A stretch of 64,000 bases of DNA from Nonomuraea deserti (GTDB taxonomy: Bacteria; Actinomycetota; Actinomycetes; Streptosporangiales; Streptosporangiaceae): assembly GCF_004348685.1 (NCBI RefSeq), contig NZ_SMKO01000023.1:1-64000 (forward strand). Direction: 5' to 3'. Below, in pieces: positions 50,988 to 59,345 of this stretch; the first letter of the stretch is position 1, and each line of letters starts with the position of its first letter. The position numbers and the translations under genes are program-made. The notes under the pieces are model-generated. The model searched no databases and was not told the DNA's origin. It was given only the letters and a program-made list of their open reading frames with translations.

Positions 50988-51071
50988 ATGCCAGCGGACC
51001 CCATGCTCGTCGGTCGACGCCACGTCGACCTCCTGCGTGTCCGCAGTGCCATCTGTTGCGACGCCCGCTAA
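50988..51071 (+). CDS. Cysteine leader peptide (attenuator uORF) of the sulfite reductase operon
   Basis: 27 residues: it ends GRRHVDLLRVRSAICCDAR followed by TAA. Short upstream peptides with the RRHVDLLRV block and terminal cysteines precede sulfur-assimilation genes across actinomycetes and are thought to stall ribosomes when Cys-tRNA is scarce, switching on the downstream genes. An internal in-frame ATG at 51003 would give 22 residues. A small hairpin CCTCG-ATGA-CGAGG (51125-51138) lies between it and sirA. Confidence 0.85.
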   Translation: MPADPMLVGRRHVDLLRVRSAICCDAR

Positions 51072-51180
51072 CCGCAATCTTTCTTTTGCCGCTGAGCGCG
51101 TCGCATTCCCTCCTGCACCCCTGCCCTCGATGACGAGGCGGGAGGACCATAGCGCGCGCCCATGAACCGAAGGACGCGCA

Positions 51181-52869
51181 ATGAGCACTCCTGCCAGCCG
51201 CACTCCCGCCAGCCGCCATCACCGGCGCCCGCGCGGCGAAGGCCAGTGGGCTCTCGGTTACCGCGAGCCGCTCAACAAGAACGAAGAGAACAAGAAGAAC
51301 GACGACGGGCTCAACGTCCGCCAGCGCATCATCGACGTCTACGCCAAGCGGGGCTTCGACTCCATCGACCCGGCCGACCTGCGCGGCCGCATGCGCTGGT
51401 ACGGCCTCTACACCCAGCGCAGGCCCGGCGTCGACGGAGGAAAGACGGCGATTCTCGAGCCCGAGGAGCTCGACGACCGCTACTTCATGATGCGCGTGCG
51501 CATCGACGGCGGGCAGCTCGACCTGGCCCAGCTGCGCACGATCGCCGACATCTCCAACGAGTACGCCCGCGGCACCGCCGACCTGACCGACCGCCAGAAC
51601 ATCCAGCTCCACTGGATCGAGATCGAGTCGGTGCCGGACATCTGGGAGCGCCTGGAGGCCGTGGGCCTGTCCACCACGGAGGCCTGCGGCGACACCCCGC
51701 GGGTGATCCTCGGGTGCCCGCTGGCCGGCATCGACACCGGCGAGGTGCTGGACGCCACGGAGCAGATCCGTGAGCTGAAGGAGCGCGTCATCGGCAACCC
51801 GGCCTACTCCAACCTGCCGCGCAAGTTCAAGACGGCGCTGAGCGGCTGCCCCGCCCACTGCACGGTCCACGAGATCAACGACGTGGCGTTCGTCGGGGTG
51901 GTCAACGAGCGCGGCGAGGCCGGCTACGACCTGTGGGTCGGCGGCGGCCTGTCGACCAACCCGATGCTGGCCAAGCGGCTGGGCGTGTTCGTCCGGCCCG
52001 ACCAGGTGGGCGACGTGCACGAGGGCGTCACCGGGATCTTCCGCGACTACGGCTACCGGCGGCTGCGGCACAGGGCCAGGCTCAAGTTCCTGGTCAACGA
52101 CTGGGGCGTGGAGAAGTTCCGTGAGGTGCTGGAGCAGGAATACCTCAAGGAGCCGCTGCCCGACGGGCCCGCCCCCGAGCCGCCTCGCGGCAGCCGGCGC
52201 GACCACGTCGGCGTCTTCCCGCAGAAGGACGGCGCCTTCTACGTCGGCTTCGCGCCCAAGGTGGGCCGGGTCGACGGCGACAAGCTCCATCAGATCGCCG
52301 ACATCGCCGAGCGGCACGGCTCCGGCCGCGTCCGCACGACGATCGAGCAGAAGATGGTCATCCTCGACGTCGCCCCTGACCAGGTCGACTCCCTCGTGGC
52401 CGAGCTGGAGGCCGCCGACCTGCGGGTCAGGCCGTCCACGTTCCGCCGCCAGACGATGGCCTGCACCGGCATCGAGTTCTGCAAGCTGGCCATCGTCGAG
52501 ACCAAGACGGCGGCCGCCGACCTGATCGACGAGCTGGAGCGCCGGCTGCCGTCGTTCGACGAGCCGCTGACCATCAACGTCAACGGCTGCCCCAACGCGT
52601 GCGCCCGCACCCAGACCGCCGACATCGGCCTGAAGGGCCAGCTCGTGGTCGACGAGAACGGCGAGCAGGTCGAGGGCTTCCAGATCCACCTGGGCGGCTC
52701 GCTGGGCGTCGACTCCGGCTTCGGCCGCAAGGTCAGAGGGCTGAAGACCACCGCCAAGGCGCTGCCCGACTACGTCGCGCGGGTCGTGTCCCACTACGAC
52801 GACCAGAAGAAGGAAGGCGAGTCGTTCGCCGACTGGGTGCAGCGAGCGGACGAGGCCGACCTGAAATGA
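51181..52869 (+). CDS. sirA: Ferredoxin-dependent sulfite (nitrite/sulfite) reductase
   Basis: 562 residues, two nitrite/sulfite reductase repeats. The siroheme/[4Fe-4S] ligands are C428, C434, C470 and C474 (ACTGIEFCK, NGCPNAC). It reduces sulfite to sulfide with six electrons, cytoplasmic. Sulfite rather than nitrite is the likely substrate given coupled cysH and the cysteine leader. ATG 51181 follows GAAGGA. 3' end overlaps the next gene by ATGA. Confidence 0.94.
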   Translation: MSTPASRTPASRHHRRPRGEGQWALGYREPLNKNEENKKNDDGLNVRQRIIDVYAKRGFDSIDPADLRGRMRWYGLYTQRRPGVDGGKTAILEPEELDDRYFMMRVRIDGGQLDLAQLRTIADISNEYARGTADLTDRQNIQLHWIEIESVPDIWERLEAVGLSTTEACGDTPRVILGCPLAGIDTGEVLDATEQIRELKERVIGNPAYSNLPRKFKTALSGCPAHCTVHEINDVAFVGVVNERGEAGYDLWVGGGLSTNPMLAKRLGVFVRPDQVGDVHEGVTGIFRDYGYRRLRHRARLKFLVNDWGVEKFREVLEQEYLKEPLPDGPAPEPPRGSRRDHVGVFPQKDGAFYVGFAPKVGRVDGDKLHQIADIAERHGSGRVRTTIEQKMVILDVAPDQVDSLVAELEAADLRVRPSTFRRQTMACTGIEFCKLAIVETKTAAADLIDELERRLPSFDEPLTINVNGCPNACARTQTADIGLKGQLVVDENGEQVEGFQIHLGGSLGVDSGFGRKVRGLKTTAKALPDYVARVVSHYDDQKKEGESFADWVQRADEADLK

Positions 52870-53036
52870 CCACACGAGCGGTTCCCTTCCACTGCCCGTA
52901 CTGCGGCGACGAGGACCTCGAACCCTACGAGGGCGAGCTCGACGACGCCGGGCACGGCACGGGCGGCAGCTGGTACTGCCGGGCCTGCGCTCGTGCTTTC
53001 AAGCTGAAGTTTCTCGGGATCGGAGTGAGGATATGA
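52866..53036 (+). CDS. Small zinc-ribbon protein between sirA and cysH
   Basis: 56 residues with a clear zinc ribbon: C10 and C13 (FHCPYCGDED), C38 and C41 (WYCRACARAF). Overlaps sirA and cysH by ATGA at both ends, so it is made together with them. Small proteins at this position are common in actinomycete sulfur operons; role unknown, possibly electron or sulfur carrier handling. Confidence 0.85.
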   Translation: MTTRAVPFHCPYCGDEDLEPYEGELDDAGHGTGGSWYCRACARAFKLKFLGIGVRI

Positions 53037-53761
53037 CGCTGGTCGACATCGAGGTCGTATTAAGAGATCAACGCGGCGCGCTCGACCTGCAGGACATCGT
53101 CGAGTCCGCCGCGACCGCCCTGGAGGGCGCCCCGGCTCGCGAGATCATCCGTTGGGCGGCGGCGACCTTCGGCGAGCGTCTGTGCCTGACCTCCTCCATG
53201 AGCGACGCGCTGCTCATCGACCTGGTGAGCCGGGTCAAACCAGGCGTTGACGTGTTGTTCATCGACACCGGCTACCACTTCGCCGAGACGATCGGCACGC
53301 GGGACGCCGTGCGGCAGGTCTATGACGTCAATGTGATCGACATCAAGCCGTCGCGGACGGTCGACGAGCAGGACCGCGACCTCGGCCCGCGCCTGTTCGG
53401 CCGCAACCCCGACCTCTGCTGCTACCTGCGCAAGGTGGAGCCGCTCAACCGGGCGCTGGAGCCGTACCTCGCGTGGATCTCCGGCATCCGCCGCGACGAG
53501 TCGCCGAGCCGGACGAACACCAAGGTCGTCGAGTGGGACGCCAAGCGGCAGATGGTCAAGGTCAACCCGATCGCCGCCTGGACGCAGGACGACGTCGACA
53601 ACTACATCACCGACAACGGGGTGCTGATCAACCCGTTGCACTACGACAACTACCCCTCGATCGGCTGCGCGCCCTGCACGCGGCAGGTCGCGGAGGGCGA
53701 GGATCCGCGCAGCGGTCGCTGGGCGGGCCTGGGGAAGGTCGAATGCGGCATTCACCTGTGA
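53033..53761 (+). CDS. cysH: APS reductase (assimilatory, 4Fe-4S type)
   Basis: 242 residues. The paired cysteines C129-C130 (DLCCYLRK) and C212-x2-C215 (GCAPCTR) are the [4Fe-4S] ligands that mark the adenylyl-sulfate (APS) reductase rather than the PAPS type; the catalytic Cys is in the C-terminal ECGIHL. Reduces APS to sulfite with thioredoxin. ATG 53033 overlaps the zinc-ribbon gene. Confidence 0.94.
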   Translation: MTLVDIEVVLRDQRGALDLQDIVESAATALEGAPAREIIRWAAATFGERLCLTSSMSDALLIDLVSRVKPGVDVLFIDTGYHFAETIGTRDAVRQVYDVNVIDIKPSRTVDEQDRDLGPRLFGRNPDLCCYLRKVEPLNRALEPYLAWISGIRRDESPSRTNTKVVEWDAKRQMVKVNPIAAWTQDDVDNYITDNGVLINPLHYDNYPSIGCAPCTRQVAEGEDPRSGRWAGLGKVECGIHL

Positions 53762-54534
53762 TCCCCGACAGGGGCTCCGTCCCGTTGGCAGGCGGGGCGG
53801 CCCCCGGCCGCGTGCCACTGGTGGCGGTGGCGCACGGGTCACGTGACCCGCGCGCCGCCGCCACCGTGGCCGCGCTGCTCGACCGGGTGCGCCTGGAGCG
53901 TCCCGACGTGCCCGTACGGGTGGCCTATCTCGACCACTGCGCCCCCACGCTCGGGCAGGCGCTGGACGGGCTGGACGAGGCCGTGGTGCTGCCGCTGCTG
54001 CTCACCGAGGCGTACCACAGCCGGGTCGACCTGCCCGCGGCGCTCAACGAGGTCAGGGCGCGCCATCCGCGCCTGCGCGTGCACTACGGCACCACGCTCG
54101 GGCCGCACCCGCTGCTGCCGGCCGCGCTAGAGCGGCGGCTGGCCGGGGCGGGCGTGCCCGCGGGCGACCCGGACACGGCGGTGGTGCTGGTGTCGGCCGG
54201 TTCGAGCGACGCCAGGGCCAACGCGGTGGTCTCGGGGATGGCCGGGCGGTGGCGGCGCTCCGGCTGGTGGTCGGTGTCGGCCGCCTACGCCTCCGCGGCC
54301 GATCCGTCGCCCGCCGAGGCGGTCTCCGCGCTGCTGCGCTCCGGCGCGCCGCGGGTGGTCGTCTCCCCCTACCTGCTGGCGCCCGGCTACTTCGCCGACA
54401 AGGTGCGGCAGGTCACGCTGGAGGCGGGCGCCGAGGTCGTGGCCGACGTGCTCGGGCCCGCACCCGAACTGGTCGGCGTGCTGCTCGAACGGTACGAAGC
54501 GGCCCAGCGGCGGCCGGTGCCCGTCGCCGGCTGA
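53743..54534 (+). CDS. Sirohydrochlorin chelatase (CbiX/SirB-type)
   Basis: About 263 residues, two CbiX-like halves: LVAVAHGSRDPRAAATVAAL (catalytic His) with LLLTEAYHSRVDLPAAL, and a second VVLVSAGSSDARANAV / VVVSPYLLAPGYFADKV. It inserts iron into sirohydrochlorin to make siroheme for SirA. ATG 53743 has GGGGAAGG 4-5 bases upstream and overlaps cysH by 19 bases; the alternative GTG 53758 would make a GTGA overlap like the rest of the operon. Confidence 0.88.
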   Translation: MRHSPVIPDRGSVPLAGGAAPGRVPLVAVAHGSRDPRAAATVAALLDRVRLERPDVPVRVAYLDHCAPTLGQALDGLDEAVVLPLLLTEAYHSRVDLPAALNEVRARHPRLRVHYGTTLGPHPLLPAALERRLAGAGVPAGDPDTAVVLVSAGSSDARANAVVSGMAGRWRRSGWWSVSAAYASAADPSPAEAVSALLRSGAPRVVVSPYLLAPGYFADKVRQVTLEAGAEVVADVLGPAPELVGVLLERYEAAQRRPVPVAG

Positions 54535-54544
54535 GCGCCCTCCG

Positions 54545-54565
54545 CCCCGTCGCGGCCCGACGGGG
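54545..54565. terminator. Terminator after the chelatase gene
   Basis: CCCCGTCG (54545-54552), loop CGGCC, CGACGGGG (54558-54565). A directly repeated 21-base sequence beginning CCCTCCGCCCCGTCGCGG surrounds it (about 54538 and 54588). Confidence 0.7.
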
Positions 54566-54635
54566 GTGATCCGTCGTGTGCCGAGCACCCTCCGCCCCGT
54601 CGCGGCCCTCCTGGGGCGGCGGTGGGGCGGCGGAA

Positions 54636-55388
54636 TCAGTAGCCGCGGCCGAGGTCGCGGTTCATGTCGCGCACCTGCCTGTGCAGATCGCGCGTCTCGT
54701 CGCGCATCTGCCTGTGCAGCTCGCGGGTCTCGTGGCGGAGCTGCCTGCCCAGCTCGCGCCAGTCCTCCCCGTGCAACATCTGCCAGTGCTCCCGCCAGGC
54801 CGAGAACTTGCGCTTGAGCGGCTTCGCACGCGAGTCGCCGACCACCTTGACGTCGCCCATCACGGCGTACGCCTGCACGCGCACGACGGGCACGTTCGCT
54901 CCCTGCGCGCCCTCCAGGACGTCCACCTTCTTGTCGCCCATGATGGCCACGCCGTCGAGGTCCACGTTCACCCCGTCGGGCACGATGATCTTCACGTCGC
55001 CCATCACGGAGACGGCCGTGATGTCGACCGAGTTCGTACGCACCTCCGCCTCGCGCAGGTCGAGCACCACGTCCCCCATCACGGCGACCGCGCCGAGCTC
55101 CTGGTCGATCCGCCAGGTGCCGCGCCGCTTGGAGTCGCCCATGATGCCCACGAACCAGCGCCTCTTGCGTCCCGTGGGGGCCGGCGGGGCAGCCGCGGGC
55201 GCGCCGCCCGCGGGCAGGTCCTGGGTGAGCAGGGCCAGCTCGGCTTGCGTGGCCGCGGTGTACGCGGCTTCCGTGCGGTCGGTCAGCTCGGCGAGTGTGA
55301 GCCTGCCCTCCACCGAGGCGACACGGAGTTGTTCGACGACGGCCTCGCGCTCGGCGTCCGACGCGCGGACCTCACCCGGATCAGTCAT
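54636..55388 (-). CDS. DUF1707 / LiaF-like protein with a charged helical tail
   Basis: 250 residues. N-terminal DUF1707 domain (RASDAEREAVVEQLRVASVE, LTLAELTDRTEAAYTA), then a LiaF/'cell-wall-active antibiotics response' beta domain with the repeated VMGDV turn (AVMGDVVLD, SVMGDVKII, YAVMGDVKVV), then about 50 residues of arginine-rich heptad-like repeats (RHETRELHRQMRDETRDLHR). No membrane helix. DUF1707 genes often accompany envelope stress systems. ATG 55388; in the minus strand TATGTT lies 6 bases before it, so a leaderless message is possible. Confidence 0.87.
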   Translation of the reverse strand: MTDPGEVRASDAEREAVVEQLRVASVEGRLTLAELTDRTEAAYTAATQAELALLTQDLPAGGAPAAAPPAPTGRKRRWFVGIMGDSKRRGTWRIDQELGAVAVMGDVVLDLREAEVRTNSVDITAVSVMGDVKIIVPDGVNVDLDGVAIMGDKKVDVLEGAQGANVPVVRVQAYAVMGDVKVVGDSRAKPLKRKFSAWREHWQMLHGEDWRELGRQLRHETRELHRQMRDETRDLHRQVRDMNRDLGRGY

Positions 55389-55565
55389 ACTCGCAACATA
55401 TCGCGACTTGTCCGCCATCGCGCTCCACGGGAGGAAACTGTCTCGCCTCTGACCATGCGCGTTGCCGTGGAGTTTGAACCTCCGGAGGCCAGGACGCGTA
55501 CCACGCCATGACACGGGGCCCTGGCATGGCCCGGGGCGCGGCCGGACCAGGCTAGGGTCCCTGTC

Positions 55566-56915
55566 ATGCATGAGGAACAGCTCTACCGCGCGGCGTTGAA
55601 CGGCGATTCCGAGACCGTGGGCAAGCTGCTGGCCGGCGGCGCCGACCCCAACACCCCCAGCGAGGGCGAGGAGGAGGGCCTGCCACTGTGCGCGGCCGCG
55701 GCCTGGGACCGCACCGAGGTGGCCACGACGCTGCTGACGGCCGGTGCCGAGGTCGACGGCAGGGAGACCGGCGGCTGGACGGCGCTGCTGTGGGCCGCCG
55801 CCAACGGGCACGCCGCCACCGTCAGGGTGCTGATCGAGGCGGGCGCCGAGGTCGACGCGACCAACGACGACGGCGACACCCCGCTGTCGCTGGCCGCCAG
55901 GCGCGGCGCGCTGGGCGTGGTGCAGGTGCTGCTGGAGGCGGGCGCCGACGCCGGGAAGTACGACGGCGACGGCGACACGCCGCTCGACATCGCGGCCGAC
56001 TGGGTGGGCGTGCACCTGGAGAGCGCCCTGCTCGACCAGATCGAGCAGGAGGGCTGGGAACACACCGTGACCCGCCAGCACACCAAGGACGGCACCGAGC
56101 TGGTCACCGTGACCGGCCGCTCGCCCGACGGCACGCAGACGGAGCAGGTGCAGGCGCAGCGCGGCCACGCCGCCGTCGCGACCCTGCTGGAGGAGGCGAC
56201 GGGCGTCCACGAGCCGGTCGACCGGCTCGTGGCGCGCGCCGTCGCGCACCGCGACCTCGACGAGGACGCCGAGACGTGGTGGATCGTCGCCGACGCGCTG
56301 GCCAAGCGCGGCGACGAGGAGACCTACGAGGCGCTGTCCCGGCTGTGCGTGAGCGAGGACGCCAGGGAGCGCGAGTTCGGCGTGGACGCCATCGCCCAGT
56401 TCGGCGTCACCGAGGACGAGAAGCCTTACGTCGACAGGACGCTGCCGCTGCTGCGGAAGATGGTCACCACGGAGGGCAACCCGCAGGTGCTGCGCTCGGT
56501 CCTGGCCGCGCTCGGCCATCAGGGCGATCCGAGGGCGCTCCCGTACGTGCTGGACATCCTCGCGCGTCCCGAGCACACGCGGACGATGACCGACGCGATC
56601 GCGCTGGCCGACGTGCTGCCGCCGGACCACCAGGAGGGCCTCGCGCTGCTCATCGAGATGACCCAGGACGACGACCCGGACATCCGCGACTGGGCCACGG
56701 CCGGGCTCGCGGGCCTGTCGGCCGACACGCCCGTCATCCGGGAGGCGCTGGCGGCCCGGCTCACCGACACGAACCTGCGTGCGGTGGCCGAGGCCACGCG
56801 CGGGCTCGCGACCCGCGGCGACGAGCGGGCGGCGCAGGGGGTAGAGCGGGTGCTGGCCGAGAGCGACGACGAATACGCCAGAGACCTCGTCACCCAGCCG
56901 CCGGCAGCCGAGTGA
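55566..56915 (+). CDS. Ankyrin-repeat protein with a HEAT-like C-terminal half
   Basis: 449 residues. Residues 1 to about 150 contain four ankyrin repeats (GADPNTP, GWTALLWAAANGHAATVRVL, GDTPLSLAARRGALGVVQVL, GDTPLDIAADW). After a bridging segment (WEHTVTRQHTKDG), the second half (about 215-440) is helical and HEAT-like (ADALAKRGDEETYEALSRLC, VLAALGHQGDPRALPYVLDI, WATAGLAGLSADTPVIREAL). Cytoplasmic scaffold with no enzyme domain. ATG 55566. Confidence 0.87.
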   Translation: MHEEQLYRAALNGDSETVGKLLAGGADPNTPSEGEEEGLPLCAAAAWDRTEVATTLLTAGAEVDGRETGGWTALLWAAANGHAATVRVLIEAGAEVDATNDDGDTPLSLAARRGALGVVQVLLEAGADAGKYDGDGDTPLDIAADWVGVHLESALLDQIEQEGWEHTVTRQHTKDGTELVTVTGRSPDGTQTEQVQAQRGHAAVATLLEEATGVHEPVDRLVARAVAHRDLDEDAETWWIVADALAKRGDEETYEALSRLCVSEDAREREFGVDAIAQFGVTEDEKPYVDRTLPLLRKMVTTEGNPQVLRSVLAALGHQGDPRALPYVLDILARPEHTRTMTDAIALADVLPPDHQEGLALLIEMTQDDDPDIRDWATAGLAGLSADTPVIREALAARLTDTNLRAVAEATRGLATRGDERAAQGVERVLAESDDEYARDLVTQPPAAE

Positions 56916-56921
56916 GCGTGG

Positions 56922-57509
56922 TCAGTCGCCGTTGAGCACGCGGGTCACCCATTCCAGGGTCCCCGTGCTCAGAGCCTCCTCCGCCAGGCGCTTCCCCGTC
57001 GTGGTCTTGATCGCGGCGAGCGAGCTGTCGATCCAGCCCTGCACGTTCTGGTGCCCCTGCTCCCGGTATTCGACCGCCTGGATGAGGCACTCCAGTTTGT
57101 CGGCGTCGCGTGCGCAGACGGCCTCGAGGCTCGCCTTCTCCTCGTACTCGGCCACCGCCTCGCCCACCATGTCCGCCACCTCCGCGGGCACGCCCCGCAC
57201 CTGGTCGGCGGTGACGTCCTCGTTGGAGGCCGCCTTGAGGTAGCGCTTGCCGATGTAGGGGATGTCGGTGATGCGGGTCTCCTGCGTGTCATGGAACAGG
57301 CTCATGAACGCGGCCCGCTCGGCATCGGCGCCCTCCAGTTTGGCGATCATGCCCGCGATGACGGCGGCGCGGAACGAGTGCTCGGCGATGCTCTCGGGGT
57401 CGCGTACGCCCGCGACCAGCCATCCGGTCCTCTTGTAGCGCTTGAGCAGCCCGAACTCGTACAGCAGCCCGGCCAGGCCCGTCACGTCTCCCATCACGTC
57501 ATCAGTCAT
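56922..57509 (-). CDS. HD-domain phosphohydrolase (YfbR-like)
   Basis: 195 residues. The HD-domain metal ligands are seen as SIAEHSFRAAVIA, LFHDTQETRITDIPY and the final Asp in ARDADKLECL. Resembles 5'-deoxynucleotidase YfbR and related dNMP phosphatases. ATG 57509 follows GAGAGGGGG. Ends 6 bases from the convergent ankyrin gene. Confidence 0.88.
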   Translation of the reverse strand: MTDDVMGDVTGLAGLLYEFGLLKRYKRTGWLVAGVRDPESIAEHSFRAAVIAGMIAKLEGADAERAAFMSLFHDTQETRITDIPYIGKRYLKAASNEDVTADQVRGVPAEVADMVGEAVAEYEEKASLEAVCARDADKLECLIQAVEYREQGHQNVQGWIDSSLAAIKTTTGKRLAEEALSTGTLEWVTRVLNGD

Positions 57510-57580
57510 GTGGCCCCCTCTCGTCGTGCGCGGCGGGCCGGTCCTGGATCGGGGCCGCCCGCCAAGGATTAATCAGGATG

Positions 57581-57640
57581 ATGGAGTTCGACCAGATTCG
57601 CAACAACCTTTGGCTATATTTCACTCCGTGCCCGCATTAG
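57581..57640 (+). other. Possible 19-residue ORF in an AT-rich intergenic island
   Basis: ATG 57581 with CAGGATG just before it opens 19 codons (MEFDQIRNNLWLYFTPCPH) to TAG. The codons are unusually AT-rich for this genome. It sits in the AT-richer island 57565-57665, followed by a small stem (GTGC...GCAC) and the terminator at 57664. A real peptide gene, a small RNA or chance; I cannot decide. Confidence 0.25.
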
Positions 57641-57663
57641 GCGGCACATTCAGCGGATAAATA

Positions 57664-57703
57664 GACGAATGCCGCGGCTGACCATCCGGCCACGGCATTC
57701 GTC
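57664..57703 (-). terminator. Terminator after the histidine-rich protein gene
   Basis: GACGAATGCCGCGGC (57664-57678) and GCCACGGCATTCGTC (57689-57703) pair with one mismatch; on the minus strand the stem is followed by TATTTAT, a short U-run, unusual for this genome. Confidence 0.85.
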
Positions 57704-57744
57704 CTTTCCTCGGGAGGCGGTCACGATACCGCCCACCGCGGGCG

Positions 57745-58203
57745 CTACTGGTCGACCGGCCACCAGTCGAAGAAGTCGAACCCGCCCTCGTGGTCGTCGT
57801 GGTGCGGCCTGTCCGTCTTCGTCGGCGTCGGGGACGGCGTGGGCGTCGGCGTCGGCGTCGGCGTCACCACGACGATCCGCGGCCGTACCGGCTGGTGGTC
57901 ATGGTGACGCTTGTGACGGAACTTGCGATGGTGATGGTGGTCGTCGTGGTGGTGGTGATGGTGACCGCCCCACCAGGGGCCCTTGGGCCAGCGGTTGCAG
58001 TGACGCTTGCACCCGAGCACCGGCTTCTCTCCTGCGACGACCCCGACCCCGGCCGGGACGACGGCAGCGCCTGCGCTCGCGCCGGCGATCCCCTGGCTCA
58101 CGGGAAGGAGCATGACGCTGGCGGCCGCGCCGGCCAGAGCCACTGACATGATGCGCCTTTTTCTCGGCGCGCGCGGTTGCCGACTTTCAGTATTCACGTG
58201 CAT
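57745..58203 (-). CDS. Secreted histidine-rich protein
   Basis: 152 residues. A basic N-terminus and hydrophobic core (RKRRIMSVALAGAAASVMLL) form a signal peptide, cleaved near ASAGA. The mature part has C65 and C69 (LGCKRHCNRW), then a histidine tract at 81-103 (HHHHHHDDHHHH, then RKFRHKRHHDH), a TP repeat (TPTPTPTPTPSPTPT, 114-128) and an acidic HDDHEGGFDFFDWW end. Strongly suggests metal binding (Zn, Ni or Cu) outside the cell. ATG 58203 follows GGAAAAG; an internal ATG 58149 would still keep a signal peptide. No homologue recognised. Confidence 0.8.
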   Translation of the reverse strand: MHVNTESRQPRAPRKRRIMSVALAGAAASVMLLPVSQGIAGASAGAAVVPAGVGVVAGEKPVLGCKRHCNRWPKGPWWGGHHHHHHDDHHHHRKFRHKRHHDHQPVRPRIVVVTPTPTPTPTPSPTPTKTDRPHHDDHEGGFDFFDWWPVDQ

Positions 58204-58451
58204 TCTTTTCCGTTCATGGGTAGATCGACCCAGAAAATCCGGTACCCATCATGATCGAGTGTCCGGACAGAGGCAGACTTACCCAGGAACGGAATCTCGT
58301 TTAACCCCATGAACCCAAACAACGCGTCAAATCAAAGGACTCTGGAGGAGGAGTCGTTCAACAAGGTTTTCGCCGTTGTTTGCCCGCCGGAGGGCATGGC
58401 ACGAGGGTGATCCAACGAGGCCCGCGGCCGCGTCCACCGGGACGAGCCCGG

Positions 58452-59345
58452 CTACGGGCCGGACAGAGCGGGTGCGGCGGTCAGGACGTCCCTGGCCAGG
58501 GCGAGGTCGCCGCCCAGTTCCGCCGGGAAGGCGGCCGGGTCTCCCCTGCCGCCGAGCAGGAAGCAGAACGCCACCACGTCCGCCGTGATGCTGACGTCGG
58601 GAGTGCCCGGGGTCGTCTCCTCCGCGCCCAGCGGGATGCGCCACTCGCCGCCGCCGTCGCCCGTCAAGGTCAGGTGCAGGGTGTGTCCCGCGCCGCCGTC
58701 CATCCCCGAGAAGAGCATCGTCCAGGGCAGCAGGCGGGCGCACAGGTCGGCGGTCGGGTGGATGTGCTCCGCGATCGGGTCGGGCAGGCGGACCCTGGCC
58801 GTCCTCGCGGCGTCGGCCGTGTGGATCCAGGTCTCCAGGCTCCGGCCGAGGACGTGGTCGCCCAGCCCTGTCTCCAGGCCGTCGAGGGTGGCCGCCGTCG
58901 CGGGATCCAGATCCGCCAGGTGCCGGCAGAGCGCGTCCGCCTGGGCGCGCCAGTCCCTTCGCGTCTGCTCGGGGCTGCGAGACCGCTCGTACGCCTGCAG
59001 ATCACGGGTACGGGCCAGCGAGTCGGTCGTGTCGATGGGCGGTCCGAGCACGGGAGCGCCGACGGAGGCGGCCAGCAGGCCGTCCTTGGCGGCCAGGTGG
59101 GCGACGAGCTCCTGCAGGGTCCAGCCCTCGACGATCACGCGCGACCAGTCGTCGTCGGCCGCCTCGGCCAGCAGGGCGTCCATGGCGGCGACCCGGCCAG
59201 CGTACGGCTCCGCCCAGGCGGCGGTGGGCGCCGCGGGTCTGCGCCGGGCCCTCGCGCCGGCCAGGAGTTGGGGACGCAACGAGTGGGCCGGCACCGCCGG
59301 GTCCGCCATCAGCGCGTCCAGGTAAAGACGCTCGACGGGGTCCAT
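58452..59345 (-). CDS. Maleylpyruvate-isomerase-N-fold protein, probable partner of the ECF sigma
   Basis: 297 residues. The N-terminal ~35 residues precede a DinB/MDMPI helical part (MDALLAEAADDDWSRVIVEG, WTLQELVAHLAAKDGLLAAS) with histidines for a metal, and LETWIHTADAARTARVRLPD; the C-terminal part is the SCP-2-like end of this family. In actinobacteria such proteins are linked to mycothiol. It starts directly at the stop of the sigma gene (TGATG, or GTGA with GTG 59348), so it is very likely cotranslated with and controls that sigma factor. Confidence 0.83.
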   Translation of the reverse strand: MDPVERLYLDALMADPAVPAHSLRPQLLAGARARRRPAAPTAAWAEPYAGRVAAMDALLAEAADDDWSRVIVEGWTLQELVAHLAAKDGLLAASVGAPVLGPPIDTTDSLARTRDLQAYERSRSPEQTRRDWRAQADALCRHLADLDPATAATLDGLETGLGDHVLGRSLETWIHTADAARTARVRLPDPIAEHIHPTADLCARLLPWTMLFSGMDGGAGHTLHLTLTGDGGGEWRIPLGAEETTPGTPDVSITADVVAFCFLLGGRGDPAAFPAELGGDLALARDVLTAAPALSGP

